Source: Bacillus pumilus (GTDB lineage Bacteria; Bacillota; Bacilli; Bacillales; Bacillaceae). Taken from it: a DNA stretch of 64,000 nt. Each line of letters begins with the position of its first letter. Position 1 is the stretch's first letter. The notes under the pieces were generated by a model. The model ran no database searches. It saw only the letters and a program-made list of their open reading frames with translations, and was not told the DNA's origin. A program made the position numbers and the translations under genes. The DNA lies in contig NZ_CP046128.1 of the NCBI RefSeq assembly GCF_038738535.1, positions 2,108,001-2,172,000 of the forward strand. Reading direction: 5' to 3'. Shown here piece by piece: positions 11,377 through 20,361 of this stretch.

Positions 11377-11772
11377 CTATTGCTGCTTTAGGTCGTTTTT
11401 AATGTTTGAAAGTACACCATTTACAAATTTCGGTGCTTTATCATCACCGAATAATTTGGCCAGTTCAATCGCTTCATTCATCGAAACACTAAGCGGGATA
11501 TCTTCTTGATACACCATCTCGTACACAGACAGCCTTAAAATGGCTCTGTCTACGTTTGCAATACGATCGAGTTTCCAATTCACTAGATGCTGTGAAATCA
11601 TGTCATCGAGCTTGTCCTTTTGTTCAAGCACACCGAAAACCAGTTCCTCGAAAAAAGGATCTGATTCTTGTTCATCCAGCGCATGTGTAATGGCCTCTTT
11701 CGGATCAATATTGCTCACATCAATTTGAAATAATGTTTGTAGCGCCTTTTCTCTTGCAGTTCTTCTTTTCAT
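11377..11772 (-). CDS. nusB: Transcription antitermination factor NusB
   Basis: Pairs with NusE (S10) to bind boxA RNA in rRNA antitermination complexes. The 131-residue, all-helical protein starts with the arginine-rich [16 protein letters not shown] and ends with the conserved [12 protein letters not shown] helix. A typical ribosome binding site precedes the ATG. It lies upstream of folD. Confidence 0.96.
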   Translation of the reverse strand: MKRRTAREKALQTLFQIDVSNIDPKEAITHALDEQESDPFFEELVFGVLEQKDKLDDMISQHLVNWKLDRIANVDRAILRLSVYEMVYQEDIPLSVSMNEAIELAKLFGDDKAPKFVNGVLSNIKNDLKQQ

Positions 11773-11936
11773 TATTTACTCCTTTAACCACTTTATCCGC
11801 TTGTCGTTAAGCCATACAGAGATCATAACATATTTTGCCCGTGGTCGCACCAAGATCCATGCGAGCTGTGACGAAAAACGAATCAATCAACGCGTGAGAT
11901 CATTATTATTCGGAAATGACCCAAAAATGGGCTTTA

Positions 11937-11969
11937 AAAAACCAAAGAGGCAATGCCTCCTTGGTTTCA
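11937..11969 (-). terminator. Terminator of the acc-yqhY operon
   Basis: AAACCAAGGAGGC/GCCTCTTTGGTTT makes a long stem with one mismatch. It is followed by TTTTTT on the minus strand, after the yqhY stop. Confidence 0.92.
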
Positions 11970-11983
11970 CTTGAACTCTTTTT

Positions 11984-12391
11984 TTACATTTCTTGATCTA
12001 CTTCAGCCTCAGATGCTTTAGTATCAAATTGAATACCAACGACATGAATATTGATTTCATTAATCGTCAAGGCAGTCATGTTCAAAAGAGTTTGACGGAT
12101 ATTTTCTTGGACAGCAGTGGATACCTTTGGAATGGATAGGCCAAATTGAACCACACAGTATACATCGATTGTGATGCCTTCATCAGAGACATCTACTTTC
12201 ACACCTTTACGGTGATTTTTCTTACCAAAGCGTTCTGCTACATCAGCAGCGAAATTGCCGCGCATTTCGGCAATGCCTTCGACTTCTGAAGCGGCGATCC
12301 CAGCAATGACCTCAATCACTTCTGGTGCAATTTGCACTTTTCCCAATTGATCTTCATCAAGGTTCATTTCAAGCAAATTGTTTTCTGACAC
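11984..12391 (-). CDS. yqhY: Asp23/Gls24-family protein YqhY
   Basis: Asp23-family cytosolic protein with conserved PEVIEVIAGIAASEVEGIAEMRG and a repeat of beta strands. In B. subtilis YqhY is linked to control of acetyl-CoA carboxylase activity and is cotranscribed with accB-accC, as here. I prefer GTG at 12391 because GGAGGTG lies 7 bases before it. The ATG at 12397 touches that site. Confidence 0.9.
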   Translation of the reverse strand: MSENNLLEMNLDEDQLGKVQIAPEVIEVIAGIAASEVEGIAEMRGNFAADVAERFGKKNHRKGVKVDVSDEGITIDVYCVVQFGLSIPKVSTAVQENIRQTLLNMTALTINEINIHVVGIQFDTKASEAEVDQEM

Positions 12392-12416
12392 GATCATTCA
12401 CCTCCGAAAGCTATGA

Positions 12417-13766
12417 TTATTTCATGATTTGGTATGTTTCTAAAAACTTCGTATTAAAATTACCGCTCACAAATGTTTCATGCTCAAGCAATCTTAGATG
12501 GAATGGGATCGTTGTGTAGACTCCTTCAATGACGAATTCTTGAAGCGCGCGTTTCATTCTCGCAATCGCTTCTTCTCTCGTCTTACCATATGTGATCACC
12601 TTTGCAATCATACTATCGTAATATGGCGGAATCACATAGCCCGGATAAGCGGCAGAATCAACACGTACTCCTAGACCGCCTGGCGGAAGATACATTTTAA
12701 TTTCACCAGCTGATGGCATGAAGTTTTTCTCTGGGTTCTCTGCATTAATACGGCATTCGATCGCCCATCCTGCATATACGACATCCTCTTGTGTAAGAGA
12801 AAGTTTTTCACCTGATGCAACTTTAATTTGTTCTTTGATCAGGTCAACACCTGTGACCATTTCTGTTACAGGATGCTCTACTTGAATACGGGTATTCATT
12901 TCCATGAAGTAGAATTTCTCTTCATTATAATCATAAATGAATTCGACCGTTCCAGCACCAGTGTATTCAACAGCTTCTGCTGCTTTTACGGCTGCTTCAC
13001 CCATTTGCTCACGGATGTCTGCATTCAGCGCTGGTGATGGCGTTTCTTCAAGAAGCTTTTGCATTCTTCTTTGGATCGAGCAATCACGCTCTCCTAAGTG
13101 AATGGTATGGCCATGCTGATCTGCAAGCACCTGGATTTCCACGTGTCTAAAGTCTTCAATGAACTTCTCTAAATAGACGCCAGGGTTACCAAAGTTTTGC
13201 GCTGCTTCCTGCTGCGTGATGGTGACACCATTAATGAGCTCTTCTTCGGTACGAGCCACACGGATTCCTTTACCGCCTCCGCCTGCGGTTGCTTTAATAA
13301 TGACAGGATACCCAATACTTGCTGCTGTTGAAACAGCATCATCAAGATCTTTTACAATTCCTTGAGAACCAGGAACAATCGGAACCCCGGCATCTTTCAT
13401 TGTTTCCCTTGCGACATCTTTCGTTCCCATTTTGGAAATCGCTGACGCAGTTGGCCCAACAAAGATGACATTGCATTCCTCGCAAAGCTCTGCAAAGTCT
13501 GCATTTTCAGCAAGGAAGCCGTATCCTGGATGGATGGCATCTGTCCCTGTTAATTTTGCTACACTGACAATATTCGTGACATTTAAATAACTATCTTTTG
13601 AAGCAGTCGGTCCGATGCAATATGCTTCATCAGCCATTTGAACATGAAGCGCATCGCGATCCGCTTCAGAAAATACCGCAACTGTTTCAATTCCAAGCTC
13701 TTTACAAGCGCGGATAATTCTAACTGCGATTTCTCCTCTGTTTGCAATTAATAGCTTTTTAATCAT
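12417..13766 (-). CDS. accC: Biotin carboxylase subunit of acetyl-CoA carboxylase
   Basis: Carboxylates biotin on AccB using bicarbonate and ATP, the first half-reaction of fatty acid synthesis. The 449-residue, ATP-grasp enzyme has the glycine-rich loop [14 protein letters not shown], the catalytic stretch [15 protein letters not shown], and [17 protein letters not shown]. It is 11 bases downstream of accB. Confidence 0.98.
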   Translation of the reverse strand: MIKKLLIANRGEIAVRIIRACKELGIETVAVFSEADRDALHVQMADEAYCIGPTASKDSYLNVTNIVSVAKLTGTDAIHPGYGFLAENADFAELCEECNVIFVGPTASAISKMGTKDVARETMKDAGVPIVPGSQGIVKDLDDAVSTAASIGYPVIIKATAGGGGKGIRVARTEEELINGVTITQQEAAQNFGNPGVYLEKFIEDFRHVEIQVLADQHGHTIHLGERDCSIQRRMQKLLEETPSPALNADIREQMGEAAVKAAEAVEYTGAGTVEFIYDYNEEKFYFMEMNTRIQVEHPVTEMVTGVDLIKEQIKVASGEKLSLTQEDVVYAGWAIECRINAENPEKNFMPSAGEIKMYLPPGGLGVRVDSAAYPGYVIPPYYDSMIAKVITYGKTREEAIARMKRALQEFVIEGVYTTIPFHLRLLEHETFVSGNFNTKFLETYQIMK

Positions 13767-13777
13767 GATCGTACTCC

Positions 13778-14254
13778 TTACTCTGCTTTCACTAGAAAGA
13801 GGGGTTGTCCGAATTCTACAAGCTGACCGTTCTCAGCTAATACTTCGACGATTTCACCTTTTACTTCTGCTTCGATTTCATTAAACAGTTTCATCGCTTC
13901 TACGATGCACACAACTGTGTTTTCCTTCACCTTAGAACCTGTTGTCACGTATGGACCTGCTTCTGGTGAAGATGAAGCATAAAATGTGCCAACCATTGGG
14001 GATGTGATTTTATGCAGATTTTCAGACGCAGCTGCCTCTTGTGCAGGGGCTTCGGTCTGAGCTGGAGCTTGTGCTTTAGGAGCTTGTTGAGCTGGAGCTG
14101 CTTGGACAGGAGCCACTGGTGCCGCAACTTGCTGAACGACTTCTTTATTTTTCTTCAGTTTGATTTTTGCACCTTCGTTTTCGTACGTAAATTCATCAAT
14201 TGTAGATTCGTCAATTAATTTAATCAGTTCATGAATTTCTTCAATTTTTAACAT
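13778..14254 (-). CDS. accB: Biotin carboxyl carrier protein
   Basis: Carries the biotin of acetyl-CoA carboxylase. In its 158 residues an N-terminal helix is followed by an Ala/Pro/Gln-rich linker (about 42-75) and a biotinyl domain (about 80-157). The biotinylated lysine is Lys122 in [13 protein letters not shown]. It begins the accB-accC-yqhY operon. Confidence 0.97.
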   Translation of the reverse strand: MLKIEEIHELIKLIDESTIDEFTYENEGAKIKLKKNKEVVQQVAAPVAPVQAAPAQQAPKAQAPAQTEAPAQEAAASENLHKITSPMVGTFYASSSPEAGPYVTTGSKVKENTVVCIVEAMKLFNEIEAEVKGEIVEVLAENGQLVEFGQPLFLVKAE

Positions 14255-14342
14255 GGATTTGCACCCCTATGTATGGATTTATCTTTTTCTTATAGGCTAG
14301 TACTAAAAGTACATACTATAACCATCTTACAGGAGGATTTCA

Positions 14343-14456
14343 ATGAATTCAACTACTATTGTGGCGAAGCGCCTCCCGAAAGCACCTTGGAGGGGGCGCC
14401 AAACCGCATCAAAAAACGCCCTTTTCGGCAAAGGGCGCCTGTTCATTTTTTATTGA
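14343..14456 (+). CDS. Possible small basic peptide (37 aa), uncharacterised
   Basis: A 37-codon frame on the plus strand starts with ATG six bases after a perfect AGGAGG (14331-14336). A TACTAT box (14314-14319) could be a -10 element. The peptide is rich in Lys and Arg and ends in an aromatic stretch (FIFY). Its second half reads across the spoIIIA terminator and a second GC-rich hairpin, so coding may be accidental. I do not recognise a homologue. Confidence 0.3.
   Translation: MNSTTIVAKRLPKAPWRGRQTASKNALFGKGRLFIFY
14372..14400. other. GC-rich hairpin beside the spoIIIA terminator
   Basis: GCGCCTCC pairs with GGAGG..GGCGC across a CGAAAGCACCTT loop. The structure lies between the accB promoter region and the spoIIIA terminator. 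No T run follows it, so its role is unclear. Confidence 0.5.
14411..14437 (-). terminator. Terminator of the spoIIIA operon
   Basis: CGCCCTTT/AAAGGGCG stem with a GCCG loop, followed by TTTTTT on the minus strand, 13 bases after the spoIIIAH stop. Confidence 0.93.
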
Positions 14457-15085
14457 TTGGAGGGCTCAAAAGTGACAGCTACGTTATCAAGACCTCTCAT
14501 TTCTTTTGTGACCATATCAATAATATCGGCCGCTTGGGACTTTGATTTTTTGTCAGAACGAACCGTGATGCTCACTTTATCTCCCTCTGCACTCACTAGC
14601 GCATCTTTATATCCTTTTGTTTTAATTAAGGTTTCGAGCTGACGCTCCGTTCCTTCTGCCTCACTAAGCGCTGTCATTTGATCATACGCTTCACTTTTTT
14701 CTTGTGCTGTTGCATCATCACTGGATACGATTTCGTTGAACTCTTCGCGCTGTTTGCTTCGTTTATCTTCAAGCTCTAATCTGTATGTTGTAAAAAGCTC
14801 ATCGTCTGTTTGCTCCGACACAGCCTTTCCTTCTTCACCGCTTGTTTCGATATCCTCTTGTTTGCCATTTGTTTCTTTGTCAGTGGACTTCTCATCAGTG
14901 CCTTTTTCCGTTCCTTTGTCCGTCCCTTTTTCTGTTTCAGTCTTTTTCTCTTCCGTTCCTTTTGATTTCATATCTTCTACTGTCACTGCATTTTCACCTT
15001 GTGGAGACATGATATAGTACACACTTAAGACGACAACTAAACTTAGCATCGTTAATAGCCAAACCGTTTGTTTTTTTAACATCAT
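14450..15085 (-). CDS. spoIIIAH: Stage III sporulation protein AH
   Basis: Mother-cell half of the SpoIIIAH-SpoIIQ channel across the two membranes around the forespore. The 211-residue protein has one membrane segment (about 7-27), a Lys/Glu/Thr-rich linker with repeated EKGT-like units (about 38-75), and a C-terminal YscJ/FliF-like ring domain. AGGAGG precedes the double ATG by 7 bases. It is the last gene of spoIIIA and overlaps spoIIIAG by 4 bases. Confidence 0.96.
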   Translation of the reverse strand: MMLKKQTVWLLTMLSLVVVLSVYYIMSPQGENAVTVEDMKSKGTEEKKTETEKGTDKGTEKGTDEKSTDKETNGKQEDIETSGEEGKAVSEQTDDELFTTYRLELEDKRSKQREEFNEIVSSDDATAQEKSEAYDQMTALSEAEGTERQLETLIKTKGYKDALVSAEGDKVSITVRSDKKSKSQAADIIDMVTKEMRGLDNVAVTFEPSNQ

Positions 15086-15753
15086 TCCGAATCCTCCTTG
15101 ATTTTTTTAGGGGCAACAGCCACTCTATGGCTCGGTACATCAAGCACTCGTGTAACCGCTTCAATGATGGTTTTCTTTATTTGAACGTTGTCTACTCCTT
15201 GAGCAACAACGAGGACACCTCGAATATCTGGTTTTTTCGTTTGAACCACTACAGGTGTTTCTTCATTGCCATTTTTGATGATGACGATTTCTTCTTCTTT
15301 TGTTTGATCAGTGACACTTCGCACGCCGCCTTCTTTATCAGTTTCCTCGGTCGTTGTGCTTTTATTGGATTTGTTTTTTTCAAACACTTTTAAAGAAGTT
15401 GCGTCTACATTGACCACAATCGATACATCCTCAACGCCAATGATGGTCTCTAAAATTTCTTTCAGCTGATTTTCGTATTCTTGCTCCACATCCTCAATCG
15501 AATTCTTTGATTTACTTGACGATGCCGGCTTGAATACCTCCTGCTCTTGTGAGGATGTTTTTTTAGAAGCAGGAACAGCAGCCTGTTCTTTGCTTGATGG
15601 CGGTGACAAGATCTGACTGACTAACATGAAAGATACGCCGATGATGAATACAAGCAGCAAGTAATGGTGCTTCGTTAATTTTGGTTTCCCTTCACCTTTT
15701 TCAGGCGGCTGCAAGAATGATTTCAGCTTTTGTTTCCAGTCCTTGTTATTCAT
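15082..15753 (-). CDS. spoIIIAG: Stage III sporulation protein AG
   Basis: Ring-forming component of the forespore feeding-tube channel, related to secretin ring-building domains. It has one membrane segment near residues 32-52 (YLLLVFIIGVSFMLVSQIL), then a periplasm-facing ring domain with VVNVDATSLKVFEKNKSNKST and a C-terminal VLVVAQGVDNVQIKKTI. I prefer the ATG at 15753 (223 aa), aligned with the B. subtilis start. An in-frame ATG at 15777 exists. Confidence 0.94.
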   Translation of the reverse strand: MNNKDWKQKLKSFLQPPEKGEGKPKLTKHHYLLLVFIIGVSFMLVSQILSPPSSKEQAAVPASKKTSSQEQEVFKPASSSKSKNSIEDVEQEYENQLKEILETIIGVEDVSIVVNVDATSLKVFEKNKSNKSTTTEETDKEGGVRSVTDQTKEEEIVIIKNGNEETPVVVQTKKPDIRGVLVVAQGVDNVQIKKTIIEAVTRVLDVPSHRVAVAPKKIKEDSE

Positions 15754-16378
15754 GATCTGCTGCGTCACCTCCCTCAATGTTCAGCGCAATGTGCTCAGGA
15801 CTCGTATTCCAAACATCAGCAAGTGTCTCTTTCACCCTCGTGATCTCTTTGCTAGAAGATTCAGCGCTTTCCTCCTTTTGCGTGGAGAGATCAATGTCCA
15901 CCTTTGCCACCGTTTCTACAGCATCACCTGTGAGCGGGGAAAGAACTGCTTTGATGCGAAATTGATCCGCCTCCATATTCTGATCCAGGTGCTCCTCATC
16001 TGCCAGCACTTCTACGTGTTTCATTTCATAGCTCTCCTTCTCCAGTGGCTCCTTTGCGCTTTTTTCTAGTTGGACAGCCATTTGCTTTAAAATATATGCA
16101 CGCTGAGAGGCTTGTATTTCTTTTTTTTCTAAATTCATCTGATTTTTTATTTCTTCTGACTGTGCTTCTTCCTTCCCCTTCATCAATTCCGAAAAAATTT
16201 GGTCAGGGTCTGCCCGAAATAAAGCAAAGATCGGATTGAGCATCACCACAATCAGCAGCAGGCTGACGACCATTTTGGCATACTTTTGCATGCTTGAATT
16301 GGGAAGCAGAAGATCAATGACAATCGCAAATAAGATAAAGAGAATAATACTTGTGATCCATTCCGTGAGAAAACTCAA
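15746..16378 (-). CDS. spoIIIAF: Stage III sporulation protein AF
   Basis: Membrane component of the SpoIIIA complex. In 210 residues, two N-terminal hydrophobic segments (about 8-25 and 35-53) are followed by a charged coiled region and a C-terminal ring-building-motif-like domain (TVAKVDIDLS, VWNTSPEHIALNIEGG). It overlaps spoIIIAG by 8 bases. Confidence 0.95.
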   Translation of the reverse strand: MSFLTEWITSIILFILFAIVIDLLLPNSSMQKYAKMVVSLLLIVVMLNPIFALFRADPDQIFSELMKGKEEAQSEEIKNQMNLEKKEIQASQRAYILKQMAVQLEKSAKEPLEKESYEMKHVEVLADEEHLDQNMEADQFRIKAVLSPLTGDAVETVAKVDIDLSTQKEESAESSSKEITRVKETLADVWNTSPEHIALNIEGGDAADHE

Positions 16379-16391
16379 AAGGTGTCCCTCC

Positions 16392-17585
16392 TTACTTCAT
16401 CATCATGGTCAAGTTGCCAGCAGTGATAATGACGGTAATGCTTAAAAAAAACATGAGCGACACGACAGCAAGTGCGGCAAAGATATAAAGCACACTTTTT
16501 GAAATGACATCAAGACAGCTGATGATCGGCCCGCCTCCTAATGGCTGAAGAATGGCTGCGGCAAGCTTATATATAAGGGCTAGCGAGAGCACTTTAATCG
16601 CCGGGAAGGCGGCAATTGAAATGAGAATGGCAACGCCAACAAGTCCGACCGTATTTTTGAGTAACACAGAGGCACTGATCACGGTATCCGTCGCATCTGT
16701 AAACATTCTGCCAAGGACAGGGATGAAATTTCCGGTAATAAATTTGGCTGTACGAAGAGCGATTCCATCCGTAATTGCAGCAGATGCACCTTGCACAGAA
16801 ATGACGCCAAGAAAGACAGTTAAAAAAACGGCTAACCCGCCTATCGCCACATTTCTTAACAGCTGGGCAAGCTGGGTGACCTTGTATTGTTCGGTCAGCG
16901 TACTGACAATGCTCAATATCGCAGATAAAAAGATAAGGGGAAGAACGACATATTGAATAAAAACGCCGCTCGTATTCATCAAAAATAAAATAACGGGATG
17001 AAAGAATCCGGCTGAGACAAGCCCGCCTGATGAAGCAATAAGTGCTAATAAAAGAGGAATAAGAGCAAGAATAAAACTGGTCATCGTTTGAATGGCTTCT
17101 GTTGCATAAGAAATCGCCACATGAAAGCTGTTGAGTGCAATAATGATCAGCACCATATAAACAAGAGCGTATGCGACTTTACTGACGGTGCTTTGCTCAA
17201 ACGCATTCTGCAAAAGCTGCAAAAGCGAACAAAAGATGGTGAGTAAAATCAGTGTACCTAGGAGCTTTCCGTTTGCTATGACCTCGTGAAAAAGATAATG
17301 AACAAAGGCTTTCAGCCATGTTTGGGGAGACAGCTCTTTATCGCCATCAATCATTTCCTTCACTGTGCCTTTTTGGCTTTCTGGCAGAAAGCCGCCATAC
17401 TCGTCCAATATGGTTTCCCAAAAGTCATTGATGGATTGAAGCTCTAATGCATCAGCCTGTCCATTCGCCACTTCCTCTGCTGCTGGTTCTTCATTTGATA
17501 AAGGTACTTTCTCTTCTGCACCTGCATGCGGAGCGATCAGCCAGAAGAAAAGCATCAGTCCCATAACAGCTGTCACCCGTTTCAT
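16392..17585 (-). CDS. spoIIIAE: Stage III sporulation protein AE
   Basis: Polytopic membrane protein of the SpoIIIA channel. It has an N-terminal signal sequence, a soluble region to about residue 95 and at least six hydrophobic segments afterwards. I chose the ATG at 17585 (397 aa), since AGAGGTG lies 6 bases before it. In-frame GTG and ATG codons at 17594 and 17591 sit on that ribosome binding site. Confidence 0.95.
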   Translation of the reverse strand: MKRVTAVMGLMLFFWLIAPHAGAEEKVPLSNEEPAAEEVANGQADALELQSINDFWETILDEYGGFLPESQKGTVKEMIDGDKELSPQTWLKAFVHYLFHEVIANGKLLGTLILLTIFCSLLQLLQNAFEQSTVSKVAYALVYMVLIIIALNSFHVAISYATEAIQTMTSFILALIPLLLALIASSGGLVSAGFFHPVILFLMNTSGVFIQYVVLPLIFLSAILSIVSTLTEQYKVTQLAQLLRNVAIGGLAVFLTVFLGVISVQGASAAITDGIALRTAKFITGNFIPVLGRMFTDATDTVISASVLLKNTVGLVGVAILISIAAFPAIKVLSLALIYKLAAAILQPLGGGPIISCLDVISKSVLYIFAALAVVSLMFFLSITVIITAGNLTMMMK

Positions 17586-17604
17586 TGTCATCACCTCTTT
17601 TCAA

Positions 17605-18006
17605 TTACGTCATGGACGGGATCATACCTAAGATGGTCTCAATGATGACTGTTAAAATAGGGACTGCCATGACCAAGATGAGAATTTTGCCGCCAAGCTC
17701 TATTTTTGATGCAATGGCGCCTTGTCCAGCATCTTTTGTGAGCTGGGCGCCGAATTCTGCAATATAGGCAATGCCAATAATTTTTAAAATGGTTTCAACA
17801 TACTTCATATTGACGCCGGCGCTTGCCGCAATTTTTTCAATCATCGAGATAATGGCATAGATTTGATCAATTAAATAAAGAAAAATCACACATCCTGTAA
17901 AAACAACAAGCATAAAGGCGAAGGTCGGCTTTTGTTCTTTGACGATTAATGCTAAAAAAGTAGCGATTAAACCAAGTCCAACAATTTGTATGATTTCGAT
18001 TTGTAA
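17605..18006 (-). CDS. spoIIIAD: Stage III sporulation protein AD, start codon uncertain
   Basis: Small polytopic membrane protein of the SpoIIIA complex. The conserved protein, including QIEIIQIVGLGLIATFLAL, reads back to 18003 in frame. The codon there that would be residue 1 of the usual 133 is TTA (18004-18006), not ATG, GTG or TTG. GGGAGGG (18008-18014) is only one base from that TTA but 7 bases from an in-frame ATC at 17998-18000. The first ATG, at 17913, would remove 31 conserved residues. The real start may be a non-standard codon. Confidence 0.85.
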   Translation of the reverse strand, partial: LQIEIIQIVGLGLIATFLALIVKEQKPTFAFMLVVFTGCVIFLYLIDQIYAIISMIEKIAASAGVNMKYVETILKIIGIAYIAEFGAQLTKDAGQGAIASKIELGGKILILVMAVPILTVIIETILGMIPSMT

Positions 18007-18014
18007 GCCCTCCC

Positions 18015-18221
18015 CTATCCTTGAAATAGAAATACGGCTTTAATCTTTTTAAACAAATCATCTACAATGGTTGCCACCATAAACAAAATGTAGATAAACC
18101 CAAGCAGCGTGACCCACTGAGCGTACTCCTTTTTCCCCATTTGATCTAAAATCGTATGGAGGAATGCCACAACGATGCCTACTCCCGCAATTTGAAAAAT
18201 GACGTTTACATCAACGCCCAT
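18015..18221 (-). CDS. spoIIIAC: Stage III sporulation protein AC
   Basis: Small membrane protein (68 aa) with two hydrophobic helices (IFQIAGVGIVVAFLHTIL and WVTLLGFIYILFMVATIV), related to SpoIIIAD. It lies between spoIIIAB and spoIIIAD. Confidence 0.96.
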   Translation of the reverse strand: MGVDVNVIFQIAGVGIVVAFLHTILDQMGKKEYAQWVTLLGFIYILFMVATIVDDLFKKIKAVFLFQG

Positions 18222-18240
18222 GCTCTCGACTCCCTTCCTC

Positions 18241-18756
18241 TCACATCAATAAAAGAATCAGTAGTAATCCGCTTAAAAATCCGAGGCTTCTGACCATTTT
18301 TTCATTTTTCGCTTGGGCGATTTCAGCTTCCTTCTCCTCCGATTCCAAATGACCTAAAGCAAGCTTGATATACTTTTGCTGAGAAGTGACATCATGCTGG
18401 CCAAGTGTTTCTCCAAAGTGCTTCAGTGCCTCATATTCGCCTTTTTTCAAAACGGTTTTTTTCCAAACATCCTCAAGACTCTCATTCCATGCATGCCGTG
18501 CCGAAAAAGTTCCGACTTTGAGTTTTTCTGCAAATTGTTCAAATAACCGATTCACAGGAGGACCTACTTGCGACGCAATTTGCTCTGCAGCCCGCGCTAG
18601 AGGTGTTTGGCCATACATAATTTCAGCTTCAAGAGACTGGAGCGCAAACCGAAGCTGCCGAATTTGTTTCGGCCGGTCGCTATATCGTTTGGCAAACTCG
18701 AACCCTCCCCAAGTCGTAGCCGCGACAATCAAGATAGCGCCAATGAGCTTTAACAT
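18241..18756 (-). CDS. spoIIIAB: Stage III sporulation protein AB
   Basis: GspF-like inner-membrane component of the SpoIIIA complex, likely paired with the SpoIIIAA ATPase. The 171-residue protein from the ATG at 18756 has an N-terminal hydrophobic segment, a helical cytoplasmic core (IRQLRFALQSLEAEIMYGQTPL) and a C-terminal membrane segment. It overlaps the end of spoIIIAA by 7 bases. Confidence 0.95.
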   Translation of the reverse strand: MLKLIGAILIVAATTWGGFEFAKRYSDRPKQIRQLRFALQSLEAEIMYGQTPLARAAEQIASQVGPPVNRLFEQFAEKLKVGTFSARHAWNESLEDVWKKTVLKKGEYEALKHFGETLGQHDVTSQQKYIKLALGHLESEEKEAEIAQAKNEKMVRSLGFLSGLLLILLLM

Positions 18757-19673
18757 ACGTCCACTCCCCGCCTCCATTTCATCTCTTGTCCGTCTTGGTC
18801 ATATATCCGCCCGATCGTGCCGGGACCATTCTTGCGATTTAATTCAACATATCGTTCAAACACTCGAAGCTCCCATAACGGCTTCAATGATGGACGTTTA
18901 TACACATCTTCAAGTGAATAGCCATGAGCTGAGACGATAATGGTGACCCCAGCATGAATCGCTTCTAAAAGTGCCTGTACATCCTCGCTTTTTCCGATTT
19001 CATCAACAATCATGACCTCTGGACTCATAGACCGAATCATCATCATCAAACCTTCAGCCTTTGGACATGCATCGAGCACATCAACCCGGTGTCCAAACTG
19101 GTGCTGCGGCACCCCTCTTATACATCCGGCGATTTCAGAACGCTCATCTATAATGCCTGTTTTTTTAGGAGGAATTGCTCTTCTGCCAGTACTAGCCAGT
19201 CTTGCTACATCTCGCAATAATGTCGTTTTCCCTGTTTGCGGTGGACCGATGATGAGTGTATTGCACCAGTGCTCGTCATATAAATAAGGAAGAAAGGGAA
19301 GCGCAATCCCAATTTTTTCTTTTGCGATGCGGATATTAAATGAAGAGATATCTCTTAATCCTTTGACAATGCCGTTTTCAACGATCACCTTTCCTGCAAG
19401 TCCCACCCGGTGTCCGCCAGATATGGTGATGTAGCCTTGCTTTAGCTCCTCTTCAAGTGTGTACATGCTGTAATTGCTCAGCCTGCCTAATAGCTGAGAC
19501 GCATCTTCTCCTGTTGTGCGATAAGAAAGAAAGCGCGGTTTTCCTCTTTGCATCAATTCAATAGGACGATCCGTGCGAATGCGGATTTCTTCTATTTGAT
19601 CCCATTCTGCTTCTTTTAGCAGTCTAAGTTCTTGTCCAATCGAGTGCGGGAGAATATCCAACAAACTCCGCAA
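18750..19673 (-). CDS. spoIIIAA: Stage III sporulation protein AA (secretion-type ATPase)
   Basis: AAA ATPase that resembles type II/IV secretion ATPases and powers the SpoIIIA channel. In 307 residues, Walker A GPPQTGKT is at 143-150, Walker B is VMIVDEIG, and a PKKTGIIDERSEIAG segment lies between. AAGGAGGGGAA precedes the start. It is the first gene of the spoIIIA operon. Confidence 0.97.
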   Translation of the reverse strand: MRSLLDILPHSIGQELRLLKEAEWDQIEEIRIRTDRPIELMQRGKPRFLSYRTTGEDASQLLGRLSNYSMYTLEEELKQGYITISGGHRVGLAGKVIVENGIVKGLRDISSFNIRIAKEKIGIALPFLPYLYDEHWCNTLIIGPPQTGKTTLLRDVARLASTGRRAIPPKKTGIIDERSEIAGCIRGVPQHQFGHRVDVLDACPKAEGLMMMIRSMSPEVMIVDEIGKSEDVQALLEAIHAGVTIIVSAHGYSLEDVYKRPSLKPLWELRVFERYVELNRKNGPGTIGRIYDQDGQEMKWRRGVDVC

Positions 19674-19702
19674 CGAATTCCCCTCCTTTTTTTCTTCTCT
19701 AA

Positions 19703-19730
19703 AATGTATGATGGGAGTCGTTAATTATGC
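19703..19730 (-). promoter_or_regulatory. SigE-type promoter of the spoIIIA operon
   Basis: On the minus strand GCATAATT (-35 like) and CATACATT (-10) are 12 bases apart, matching the mother-cell SigE consensus (KMATATT, CATACAHT). It lies 30 bases upstream of spoIIIAA. The B. subtilis operon is known to be SigE-dependent. Confidence 0.8.
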
Positions 19731-19739
19731 CAAGCCGTT

Positions 19740-20021
19740 TCACTTATAAATCCCAACAAGAATAAACACGACACCAATGAAAATAAAGACGAGCTTGGCA
19801 TAGGATAACTGCCCTGCAATTTGATAGATTCCAATCGTCATCGTGATAATAAAAATGAGCGGCCCAATGATCGCCAATATACTATTGATGACAACCGCTT
19901 TTCGAACGTCATTTGTGACTAAAATGAGGATGGCGGCCGTCAGTTCAATCGCGGCCGATAAGAACCTCATGCCTGCCATTGCAGCTACTGATGGGTGTAT
20001 GCCTGGGAGAAATTGTTTCAT
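19740..20021 (-). CDS. yqhV: Small membrane protein YqhV
   Basis: Three hydrophobic segments in 93 residues (RFLSAAIELTAAILILV, VINSILAIIGPLIFII, KLVFIFIGVVFILVGIY) indicate an integral membrane protein. The function is unknown. It occupies the same place as yqhV of B. subtilis, between efp and spoIIIAA, and may be transcribed with the latter. Confidence 0.85.
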   Translation of the reverse strand: MKQFLPGIHPSVAAMAGMRFLSAAIELTAAILILVTNDVRKAVVINSILAIIGPLIFIITMTIGIYQIAGQLSYAKLVFIFIGVVFILVGIYK

Positions 20022-20156
20022 ATAGAACCTCCAGCTTTTTTTACACTATATGCTTGTCTAGCTGGAAGTAGTCTTGTTTTTCAGAAAGGAAGAGAGATGA
20101 ATGAGAGAATTGAGAGAAGGTCTGCCTTTTGAGGAGTCTTACATGTTTTACAATAA

Positions 20157-20186
20157 AAAAAGACTGTAAACACGACGTTTACAGTC
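20157..20186 (-). terminator. Duplicated terminator, distal copy (repeat 1)
   Basis: GACTGTAAAC/GTTTACAGTC 10-bp perfect stem with a 5-base loop. On the minus strand a T run follows. It is a near-identical copy (29 of 30 bases) of the hairpin at 20362-20391, placed on the other side of the repeat element. Confidence 0.85.
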
Positions 20187-20188
20187 AA

Positions 20189-20359
20189 AGCGTGTAGACA
20201 AACCCTCGCATTCGGTGTCAGTCCTGCGCGCCGATGCTCACGAATGGCAAATTCGCTCCGCTTCGGTGCTCGTCCTTCCTAGACTTCAAAGGTTTTCTAT
20301 CACGCTGAAAAGAAGGCAAAGGGCTAAAATAAACGTCATTTTAGCCCTTTGTCAACAAT
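20189..20359. repeat. ~170 bp intergenic repeat, copy 1 (MITE-like)
   Basis: The same sequence, about nine-tenths identical by eye, occurs at 25711-25886. The ends are imperfect inverted repeats TGTAGACAAA (20193-20202) and TTTGTCAACA (20348-20357). Inside are AGCGTG...CACGCT arms, a CATTCG...CGAATG pair, and a strong AAAGGGCTAAAAT stem-loop near the right end. No coding frame is supported. It sits between efp and yqhV and is flanked by two copies of the local terminator. Confidence 0.85.
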
Positions 20360-20361
20360 CT

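Noticed and set aside
14290-14325. FapR-type operator upstream of accB
   Set aside because: A GTACT-TTT-AGTAC inverted repeat is present, but its spacing does not match the FapR site as I know it.
16552-16956. 134-codon plus-strand frame opposite spoIIIAE
   Set aside because: It is antisense to a clearly conserved gene with no ribosome binding site of its own.
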